NCBI GenBank assembly: GCA_030630015.1
Contig: DAOVNV010000157.1
Coordinates: 1 to 5,785, forward strand
DNA: 5,785 nucleotides
Reading direction: 5' to 3'
DNA from: Desulfuromonadales bacterium
GTDB lineage: Bacteria > Desulfobacterota > Desulfuromonadia > Desulfuromonadales > BM103
Below the pieces are notes generated by a model. The model saw only the letters and a program-made list of their open reading frames with translations, searched no databases and was not told the DNA's origin. Below are positions 1 to 4,758 of this stretch, in pieces. Position 1 is the first letter of the stretch; every line of letters starts with the position of its first letter. A program made the translations under genes and the position numbers.

Positions 1-14
1 AAACCAAGTCAAAA

Positions 15-362
15 TCATAAGCTGGCCTTGTAGCGGGAGCGGGTCCAGGCGTAGAGGCCACAGAGGCCGATGATGTAGCCGATGCCGCCGAGGATTTCGG
101 TGAGGCCCGGCTTGGCCTGGTCGGTGCGCAGGGCTGCGATCTCGCGGTGCAGGCGGCGCAGGTCCTGCTGCATCGTCTGCTGTCGGGCTTCCAGGCGGGT
201 GACTGCTTGCACGCAGGCAGATTCGCTGCTTGTCGCATCGACCAGCGCCGTTTGCAACGGCGGAGCGGTCACCTCTGCGTCTGCCGCCAGAGTTGTGGTG
301 CCCGACAAAAGGATCAGGCCGAACAGGGCTGTGAGTATCAACTTATATGGACCTGTCTGCAT
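15..362 (-). CDS. Small membrane-anchored coiled-coil protein of the nickel-uptake cluster (NikL C-terminal-like)
   Basis: A 115-residue protein with a hydrophobic signal-like N-terminus (about residues 7-26, possible cleavage after TLA at 26), a variable linker, a charged helical stretch likely to form a coiled coil (about 52-81), and a C-terminal membrane helix (about 86-107) in the sequence GLTEILGGIGYIIGLCGLYA. That last block resembles the end of NikL-type accessory proteins of ECF nickel transporters, which in many genomes is joined to the AHRVN-type domain found here in the gene upstream. The start ATG lies 5 bases after the stop of that upstream gene, and an AGGAAA ribosome site sits inside the upstream gene's 3' end, so the two are probably co-transcribed and coupled. 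It likely sits in the inner membrane facing the periplasm and assists a NikM/CbiM permease expected beyond the left edge. Homology is inferred from motif resemblance only. Confidence 0.7.
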   Translation of the reverse strand: MQTGPYKLILTALFGLILLSGTTTLAADAEVTAPPLQTALVDATSSESACVQAVTRLEARQQTMQQDLRRLHREIAALRTDQAKPGLTEILGGIGYIIGLCGLYAWTRSRYKASL

Positions 363-367
363 GGCGG

Positions 368-709
368 CTATTTCCTGTCTTCAGGTTGTGGCAACAGGAA
401 TTTGGCGCGATGTCCCATGGTTGCCTTGAGCAGGATCGTCAGGGTTTGTCCCTCCGGCAGCGGAAACTCGAACAGCCCCGCGGCATCTGTCTCCCCTGCA
501 AGGAGTTCGTGGCCGGAGCCGTCGGTTACCTGAATCTGGCCGTTGACAACCGGCTGGCCGTCGGAAAAATAGCTTTCCGTATACACCACTCCGCCTTCCA
601 CATAGGCGAACAGGTTGACGCGGTGCGCTTCGGCTTCGGTCGGTGCTAGCCACAGGGCAAGGGCCAGAAGCAGGCCAGCGCAGATTTTCTTGATACTCTT
701 TGTATGCAT
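368..709 (-). CDS. nikL: NikL-like periplasmic nickel-transport accessory protein
   Basis: A 113-residue protein with a clear signal peptide: basic residues at 4-8, a Leu/Ala-rich core at 10-22, and an AEA cleavage site at 26-28. The mature chain would begin HRVNLFAYVEG, followed by YTESYFSDGQPV, a carboxypeptidase-regulatory-like beta fold with an AGETDAAGLFEFPLPEG turn (71-87), and MGHRAKF (98-104). These blocks are typical of the N-terminal domain of NikL proteins in the NikMNQO-type nickel ECF systems of deltaproteobacteria. Usual NikL proteins continue into a membrane-anchored tail; here the reading frame stops with TAG and the tail-like segment is a separate downstream gene with its own signal sequence. 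It follows nikK by 11 bases, with GGAAA as a modest ribosome site. Nickel rather than cobalt as the substrate is inferred from family association. Confidence 0.8.
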   Translation of the reverse strand: MHTKSIKKICAGLLLALALWLAPTEAEAHRVNLFAYVEGGVVYTESYFSDGQPVVNGQIQVTDGSGHELLAGETDAAGLFEFPLPEGQTLTILLKATMGHRAKFLLPQPEDRK

Positions 710-720
710 CTGTTTCCGGT

Positions 721-1506
721 TCAGTTCATATCACGGGTGCGGACCCAGAAGACCGCCCCGATTTCGACTGCCTTGTCCTGGCCGTCATGCGGCAGGGTCC
801 AGTCTGCTTCCGAAAGAGCTGAAAAACCCCACCAGCCGGCCCGCGGCATGGCGTAATGGAAGCTGCCGTTGGCGTCGGCCTTGATCACCTGGGTGATGTA
901 GGTTTCGTCCGGCGGGACGACCTTCTGCTGTGAATCATCCGAACCATTGAGAAATTCCACCTCAATTTCGGCGAAGGGTACCGGTTTGCCGTGCAGGAGC
1001 ACCTGTCCGCTGAACAGGTTGCCGGTCCAGAGGCCATAGGGCCGGGTCAGGGGGATGATCTCGGTTTCAAGGCCGACCGGCTGATCCCAAGCGTCCTCGA
1101 GTCCAAGTGCAGCCACGCAGACCTTGGTGTAGTGGACGATGAACAGGTCTTCCGCCGGTTCCCAATAGGGGGTGGGAACAACATAGAAGGTGTGATCGCC
1201 GGGACGTTTAATTCCGAAATCCCCCTGCCACCAACGGGTCGGGTGTTCGCTTTCGCTCTGTCCGGCCTGCAGAGACGCGAGCAGATCCGTTTTGGCCCCG
1301 CGGTGCATGACGCCGAACTGCTGCGGTCTGGCCATATCCATGTGTCCGCCTTCGAAGGGATGCATGAATTTGATTGCAACTGAGAGGCTGCGAGGGTCGT
1401 TCTGGCCGACAATGTCATCCGAGGGGATGATGACGCCGAAATGGGCCAGCGAAGGGGTTGTTGCGCAGAGGATCAAGGTCAATAGAATGAAAAAGATTCG
1501 TTTCAC
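721..1506 (-). CDS. nikK: DUF4198 family nickel-uptake accessory protein NikK
   Basis: A 261-residue exported protein. The chosen start is GTG at 1506-1504, because a strong AAGGGAG site lies 6 bases before it and translation gives a compact signal peptide (MKRIFFILL...). An upstream in-frame GTG at 1533 has no ribosome site and would add nine charged or polar residues. The signal peptide ends in SLA at 19-21, so the mature protein would begin HFGVIIPSDD. Family features visible are HPFEGGHMDM (49-58, two His and two Met as possible metal ligands), PGDHTFYVVPTPYWEPAEDL (102-121), HYTKVC (125-130), LTRPYGLWTGNLF (153-165), and a C-terminal Ig-like domain (about 165-255). DUF4198 proteins of this type are encoded with NikL and NikM in ECF nickel transporters and are thought to act in the periplasm in metal capture or delivery. 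It is first in its operon. Confidence 0.82.
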   Translation of the reverse strand: MKRIFFILLTLILCATTPSLAHFGVIIPSDDIVGQNDPRSLSVAIKFMHPFEGGHMDMARPQQFGVMHRGAKTDLLASLQAGQSESEHPTRWWQGDFGIKRPGDHTFYVVPTPYWEPAEDLFIVHYTKVCVAALGLEDAWDQPVGLETEIIPLTRPYGLWTGNLFSGQVLLHGKPVPFAEIEVEFLNGSDDSQQKVVPPDETYITQVIKADANGSFHYAMPRAGWWGFSALSEADWTLPHDGQDKAVEIGAVFWVRTRDMN

Positions 1507-1512
1507 GGCGTT

Positions 1513-1519
1513 CTCCCTT
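1513..1519 (-). promoter_or_regulatory. Ribosome binding site deciding the nikK start
   Basis: On the minus strand this reads AAGGGAG, followed by six bases (AACGCC) and then GTG. It supports the GTG at 1506 over the in-frame GTG at 1533, which lacks any purine-rich site. Confidence 0.75.
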
Positions 1520-1552
1520 AAGAATAGAGTCACAGAGCATCAATATTAAAGC

Positions 1553-1579
1553 GTAGCACGAATTTCAAATATGTAGCAC
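1553..1579 (-). promoter_or_regulatory. Candidate nik operator: two GTAGCAC repeats 20 bases apart
   Basis: GTAGCAC occurs at 1553-1559 and 1573-1579 (GTGCTAC reading toward nikK), separated by 13 bases, so the copies lie on the same face of the helix. A TTGAAA -35-like element for nikK lies exactly between them (1563-1568 on the minus strand), and a weak -10-like AATATT lies at 1542-1547 with a short 15-base spacer. The half-site resembles the GTGTTAC type associated with deltaproteobacterial NikR, but the copies are direct rather than inverted. A nickel-responsive operator is inference. Confidence 0.4.
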
Positions 1580-1724
1580 ATGTTGGGGCAAGATCAAGTT
1601 CCAGTCAATAGAATCTTTCGGTTACGGCCCTGTCTGAAAAAAGCTTGTGCATTCTGATGTTGCATAGAATACTGCTGGTGTGTGTAGCCTGCGGGAGGGT
1701 TGATCGAGAAGGTGAGATTACTAT

Positions 1725-1753
1725 TTGACACAGGATGAAACCTGTTTTATAAC
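1725..1753 (+). promoter_or_regulatory. Sigma-70 promoter of the rnf operon
   Basis: The -35 box TTGACA (1725-1730) matches the consensus fully, the spacer is 17 bases, and the -10 box TATAAC (1748-1753) matches five of six positions. Transcription would begin near 1760, giving a leader of about 70 bases before rnfA. The spacer contains the inverted repeat ACAGG-N6-CCTGT (1730-1745), which could be a repressor operator. This is the best promoter match I found in the window. Confidence 0.75.
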
Positions 1754-1777
1754 AACTGGTCAGACCATTTGCCACCC

Positions 1778-1811
1778 GGGGGCTGTCGGACTATCTGGGC
1801 TGACGGCCTCT
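1778..1811 (+). promoter_or_regulatory. Stem-loop in the rnf leader RNA
   Basis: GGGGGCTGTCGG (1778-1789) can pair with CTGACGGCCTCT (1800-1811) to give a 12-pair stem including four G-U pairs and a 10-base loop. No U-run follows, so it is not an intrinsic terminator. It ends 11 bases before the AGGA of rnfA and could affect leader stability or ribosome access. No known riboswitch class was recognised. Confidence 0.35.
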
Positions 1812-1829
1812 TGGAATGAATCAGGACCA

Positions 1830-2411
1830 ATGACTGAACTTCTCCTCATTATGGTAAGCGCCATTTTCGTCAACAACTTCGTGTTGGCGCGTTTTCTTGG
1901 ATTGTGCCCTTTTATGGGGGTTTCCAAGAAGGTGGAAACCGCCCTGGGTATGGGCATGGCGGTCACTTTCGTTATGACTGTGGCGACCGTTGTCACTTGG
2001 TTCATCCAGTACTTTCTGCTCAACCGGTTCGGTCTGGAATATCTGCAGACCATTGCGTTTATCCTGGTGATTGCGTCCCTGGTGCAGCTGGTTGAAATGG
2101 TGATCCAGAAAGTCAGCCCGGTCCTCTACCAGTCCCTGGGGATTTTTCTGCCGTTGATCACGACCAACTGCGCCGTGCTCGGCCTGGCCGTGCTGAACAT
2201 ACAAAAGGACTACACGTTTCTCGAAGGTGTTGTCTTCGCAATCGGTGCGGCGCTCGGTTTTACCCTGGCGCTGGTCCTGTTTGCCGGCCTGCGGGAAAGG
2301 CTCGACCTGTGTCCGGTCCCCGCTAGTTTCAGGGGAACAGCGATTGCCCTGGTCACAGCTGGCCTGCTGTCTCTGGCGTTCATGGGGTTCGCCGGGCTGG
2401 TAAAAGGCTGA
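1830..2411 (+). CDS. rnfA: Rnf electron transport complex subunit RnfA
   Basis: A 193-residue integral membrane protein, the same length as the Escherichia coli homologue RsxA. The start is the ATG at 1830 (MTELLLIMVSAIFVNNFVLA), which matches the usual family N-terminus; a TTG-initiated extension from 1725 would run through the promoter. AGGA at 1823-1826 is a rather close ribosome site. About six membrane helices are visible (roughly 4-26, 38-60, 71-93, 101-121, 132-154, 170-190). The family Cys residues are present at 26 (LGLCPFMG) and 114 (TTNCAVLG). In Rnf and NQR complexes the corresponding Cys pairs of RnfA and RnfE hold an iron-sulfur centre buried in the membrane that passes electrons between the two sides. 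RnfA is homologous to RnfE and NqrE. It is the first gene of the operon and is followed by an unusually long gap. Confidence 0.96.
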   Translation: MTELLLIMVSAIFVNNFVLARFLGLCPFMGVSKKVETALGMGMAVTFVMTVATVVTWFIQYFLLNRFGLEYLQTIAFILVIASLVQLVEMVIQKVSPVLYQSLGIFLPLITTNCAVLGLAVLNIQKDYTFLEGVVFAIGAALGFTLALVLFAGLRERLDLCPVPASFRGTAIALVTAGLLSLAFMGFAGLVKG

Positions 2412-2433
2412 CCAGGCGGACTCTCGCGGATCC

Positions 2434-2448
2434 GGCTGTAACATAGCC
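2434..2448 (+). promoter_or_regulatory. Small hairpin after rnfA
   Basis: GGCTGT-AAC-ATAGCC forms a six-pair stem (one G-U) with a three-base loop, 22 bases after the rnfA stop, followed by CTTTCTCT rather than a clean U-run. It may be an RNA processing or stability element, or a weak attenuator within the operon. It is too weak to call a terminator. Confidence 0.3.
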
Positions 2449-2472
2449 CTTTCTCTGGATGCCGGGCCGTCG

Positions 2473-2484
2473 CCAACCGGTTGG
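2473..2484. repeat. Perfect 12-base palindrome in the rnfA-rnfB gap
   Basis: CCAACCGGTTGG is a perfect palindrome midway in the 162-base rnfA-rnfB spacer. It could be a protein binding site or an RNA hairpin with a minimal loop. The same spacer also has a direct repeat TCTGGATGC at 2454-2462 and 2507-2515. No function can be assigned. Confidence 0.4.
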
Positions 2485-2573
2485 TTGTGACAGTCCCTGC
2501 TCTCATTCTGGATGCTGCAGCGGTTCAAAAGTTGAGCCGGACTGCGGAACGACTGTAACTGAAAGACGAAACA

Positions 2574-3419
2574 ATGCTGGCCGCTATCCTGAGTTTGGGC
2601 TCCATTGGTCTGACAGCCGCTGTAGCCCTCGGCTTTGCCGCCAAAAAATTTGCCGTAGAGGTGGATCCTCGCGAACTGGCTATTCTGGAAGTGCTGCCGA
2701 GCGCCAATTGCGGTGCTTGCGGCTATCCGGGGTGTGCCGGCTATGCCAAGGCTCTGGTCGCCGGTAAGGTCAATCCCAACCAGTGTCCCCCGGGTGGTGC
2801 CGAGGTTGCGGAAAAAATTGCCAACATTCTCGGGGTCGAAGTCATTTTTACCGAGCCCGAGGTCGCTGTTGTCATGTGCCAGGGCGACAATCAGAAAGCC
2901 CGCAACAAGTTCCGCTATCTTGGCCTGATCGACTGCATTGCCGCACAAAAGCTCGCTGGCGGACCGAAGGTCTGCCCGTCGGGCTGTCTTGGTCTGGGGA
3001 CCTGCGTCCGTGCCTGTCTGTTCGGGGCGATTGAAATCACTGCAGAAGGGCTGGCTGTGATCAACCGGGAAAAATGTACCGGTTGCGGCCAGTGCGTCCC
3101 GGTTTGTCCGCGCCAGGTCATTCACATGGCGCCCCTGTCCTCGGCTGTCCATGTCTTGTGCAACAGCCATGACAAGGGAGCCTATGTGCGCAAATATTGC
3201 CAGGTCGGTTGCATCGGCTGCCAGATCTGCAAAAAGACGGTACCGGAAGCCTACCAGGTGGAAAGCTTCCTGGCGAAGGTTGTCTACGAGCATAGTGAGG
3301 AGGCCGTTGCTGCAGTGGCCAAGTGTCCGACCCATTGCATCCGGGACTTCACAGAGGGTTATCCGGATGGCAGCACCTTTGCGGCATCGATTGTGCCGGT
3401 CAAGTCCGACGCAGCCTAG
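2574..3419 (+). CDS. rnfB: Rnf electron transport complex subunit RnfB, multi-cluster ferredoxin type
   Basis: A 281-residue protein, longer than E. coli RsxB (about 190) because of extra ferredoxin-like domains. An N-terminal membrane anchor (about 4-22) is followed by the RnfB/Fe-S domain with C46, C49, C54 and C71 in NCGACGYPGCAGYAKAL. A 2[4Fe-4S] domain follows: C134-x3-C138-x5-C144-x3-C148, then C168-x2-C171-x2-C174-x3-C178-P. A C-terminal domain has C209, C213, C216 and C219, with C251 and C255 in KCPTHC. Further Cys lie at 102, 121 and 196. The protein takes electrons from reduced ferredoxin at the cytoplasmic face and relays them to the membrane subunits. In the last domain, one cluster's ligands seem lost: V223 stands where CP is usual and the second CxxCxxC is absent. 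The start fits the family, but the preceding GAAAGACG is a weak ribosome site. It ends at a palindrome that overlaps its TAG. Confidence 0.95.
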   Translation: MLAAILSLGSIGLTAAVALGFAAKKFAVEVDPRELAILEVLPSANCGACGYPGCAGYAKALVAGKVNPNQCPPGGAEVAEKIANILGVEVIFTEPEVAVVMCQGDNQKARNKFRYLGLIDCIAAQKLAGGPKVCPSGCLGLGTCVRACLFGAIEITAEGLAVINREKCTGCGQCVPVCPRQVIHMAPLSSAVHVLCNSHDKGAYVRKYCQVGCIGCQICKKTVPEAYQVESFLAKVVYEHSEEAVAAVAKCPTHCIRDFTEGYPDGSTFAASIVPVKSDAA

Positions 3420-3431
3420 GAGGCCTCCTAG
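3416..3431 (+). promoter_or_regulatory. Perfect 16-base palindrome holding the rnfB stop and an rnfC Shine-Dalgarno sequence
   Basis: CTAGGAGGCCTCCTAG is a perfect palindrome. The rnfB stop TAG occupies 3417-3419 and AGGAGG occupies 3418-3423. In RNA it can fold to a six-pair stem with a GGCC loop that hides the AGGAGG. A ribosome finishing rnfB would melt it, which suggests translational coupling of rnfC to rnfB. The gap from AGGAGG to the rnfC ATG is 17 bases, longer than usual. Confidence 0.5.
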
Positions 3432-3440
3432 ATTATCGAT

Positions 3441-4757
3441 ATGAGCCTGAAGACATTTCCCGGAGGGATCCACCCTCCAGACAACAAGCAGTGGTCAGCC
3501 CATAAGCCGATCGAGGATTGCCCTCTTCCGGAGGAATTCGTCGTGCCGTTGGCCCAGCATATCGGCGCGCCGGCCAGTGCCTGTGTCGAGGTGGGCGACA
3601 AGGTTGGCCGGGGGCAGGTGATCGGTGCAGCCAAGGGCTTCGTCTCCGTACCGATCCACGCGCCGACCTCCGGTGAAATTGTGGCCGTCGAGGCGCGCCC
3701 GCACCCGTCCGGCAATCCTCTGCCGGCCGTGGTGTTGCGTGCCGACGGTGAAGACCGCTGGGTCGATGGTCTGGAACCGCTTGACCCGGCCACTCTGGAC
3801 CCTGACGATATCATCGAGCAGATCCGCCTGTCGGGAATTGTCGGCATGGGCGGGGCGACCTTCCCTGCCCATGTCAAGCTTTCTCCCCCGCCCGAAAAGA
3901 AGATCAATACCCTGATCCTCAACGGGGTTGAGTGCGAGCCCTACCTGACCGCAGACCATCGCCTGATGCTTGAGGAGACAGATCGCATCCTTGAAGGGAT
4001 TGCTGTGCTGCAAAGAGTTTTCCCTGGCATCAACGCCGCGATCGGCATCGAGGCGAACAAACCGGATGCGATTGCTCATTTACAGGCGCGCTGTGTCGGT
4101 GGTGATGTAGATGTTGTTCCTCTGGAGGTCAAATATCCCCAAGGGGCGGAAAAGCAACTGATTAAGGCGATAACCGGGCGGGAGGTCCCCTCTGGCGGTC
4201 TGCCGATGGATATTGGCGTGGTCGTTCAGAATGTCGGGACTGTCGCTGCAATTGCGGACGCGGTCGTGCGGGGACTTCCGCTGATTGAACGGGTCTGCAC
4301 GGTGACCGGTCCTGCGATCAATGAATCTAAAAATCTGCGGATCCGTATCGGCATGCCTTTGAGCCATCTGGTCGATGCCTGTGGCGGGCTCAAGGAAGAC
4401 CCGGCCAAGATCATTATGGGCGGACCGATGATGGGGACGACCCAGATCGCGCTGGATGTGCCGACCACCCGCGGCACTTCCGGGCTGCTGCTGCTCCGCG
4501 AGCAGGATGTTGTCCTGCAGGCGGAAGGCCCCTGCATCCGCTGTGCACGGTGTGTTCAGGCCTGTCCGGCATATCTGCTGCCGACAACGATTGCCGCTTA
4601 CACCCGTTTGGATCGTTTTGAAGAGGCCGAACAGTACCGTGCGCTCGATTGCATAGAGTGCGGTTGCTGCAGTTACAGCTGTCCTTCTGCCATCCCCCTG
4701 GTCCAGACAATCCGTTTCGCAAAATCGACCATCCTGGCACGCAAGAGGAGTGGATAA
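3441..4757 (+). CDS. rnfC: Rnf electron transport complex subunit RnfC (NADH-binding)
   Basis: A 438-residue protein of the short RnfC form, similar in size to acetogen RnfC and lacking the long Ala/Lys-rich C-terminal extension of E. coli RsxC. It begins with the family signature TFPGGIHPPDNK (5-16) and a biotin-carrier-like beta domain (about 30-100, with HAPTSGEI at 73-80). The NAD(H)/FMN domain follows, with GIVGMGGATFPAHVKL (132-147) and NGVECEPYLTADHRLM (161-176), then an SLBB-like region (about 255-330). Two [4Fe-4S] motifs are at C365/C368/C371/C375 and C404/C407/C410/C414, each ending in CP. RnfC is the peripheral cytoplasmic subunit that exchanges electrons with NAD+. The ATG at 3441 gives the family N-terminus. 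The nearest Shine-Dalgarno sequence is 17 bases upstream inside a palindrome; an in-frame ATT at 3432 is better spaced but would be a very rare start. Its last codons contain the rnfD ribosome site. Confidence 0.96.
   Translation: MSLKTFPGGIHPPDNKQWSAHKPIEDCPLPEEFVVPLAQHIGAPASACVEVGDKVGRGQVIGAAKGFVSVPIHAPTSGEIVAVEARPHPSGNPLPAVVLRADGEDRWVDGLEPLDPATLDPDDIIEQIRLSGIVGMGGATFPAHVKLSPPPEKKINTLILNGVECEPYLTADHRLMLEETDRILEGIAVLQRVFPGINAAIGIEANKPDAIAHLQARCVGGDVDVVPLEVKYPQGAEKQLIKAITGREVPSGGLPMDIGVVVQNVGTVAAIADAVVRGLPLIERVCTVTGPAINESKNLRIRIGMPLSHLVDACGGLKEDPAKIIMGGPMMGTTQIALDVPTTRGTSGLLLLREQDVVLQAEGPCIRCARCVQACPAYLLPTTIAAYTRLDRFEEAEQYRALDCIECGCCSYSCPSAIPLVQTIRFAKSTILARKRSG
4744..4750 (+). promoter_or_regulatory. 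Ribosome binding site deciding the rnfD start
   Basis: AGAGGAG lies in the last codons of rnfC, eight bases before GTG at 4759. The earlier in-frame GTG at 4750 overlaps this element and so cannot use it. Confidence 0.7.
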
Positions 4758-4758
4758 C

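Larger units (their letters stand above)
1507..1829. other. Divergent intergenic region between nikK and rnfA
   Basis: A 323-base region without a supportable gene. It is more AT-rich than its flanks, as expected for a two-way promoter region. It contains the rnf promoter and leader, a weaker nik promoter with GTAGCAC repeats, and between them about 140 bases (1580-1720) in which I see only minor repeats: ATAGAAT at 1608-1614 and 1664-1670, and an ATTCT/AGAAT inverted pair at 1651-1670. In-frame codons upstream of the rnfA ATG (from TTG at 1725) are open but overlap the promoter and look non-coding. Confidence 0.75.

Noticed and set aside
991..1383. A 130-codon plus-strand frame opposite nikK
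   Set aside because: It lies wholly within the well-supported nikK gene, has no family motif, and is a shadow frame.
1507..1533. Upstream GTG start of nikK at 1533
   Set aside because: It has no ribosome site and would put charged residues ahead of a normal signal peptide; the GTG at 1506 has AAGGGAG at ideal spacing.
1651..1670. ATTCT-N10-AGAAT inverted repeat and repeated ATAGAAT in the intergenic region
   Set aside because: Five-base arms and short AT-rich repeats are expected by chance in such DNA, and neither is placed on a recognisable promoter.
1725..1829. N-terminal extension of rnfA from TTG at 1725
   Set aside because: The TTG is part of the -35 box, no ribosome site precedes it, and the ATG at 1830 gives exactly the family N-terminus and length.
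2532..2559. Possible internal promoter before rnfB (TTGAGC-N16-TGTAAC)
   Set aside because: Both boxes are weak and the implied transcript start would leave only a few bases before the rnfB ATG.
1821..3473. A 550-codon open frame on the minus strand across rnfA, the gap and rnfB into rnfC
   Set aside because: rnfA, rnfB and rnfC all lie in the same forward frame and this frame is their in-register antisense. Stops there need sense codons TTA, CTA or TCA, which are rare in G/C-ending codon use. The protein has no recognisable domain and the start lacks support, while the sense genes are certain.
4750..4758. Upstream GTG start of rnfD at 4750
   Set aside because: It overlaps the AGAGGAG that should serve as its ribosome site; the GTG at 4759 is correctly spaced.
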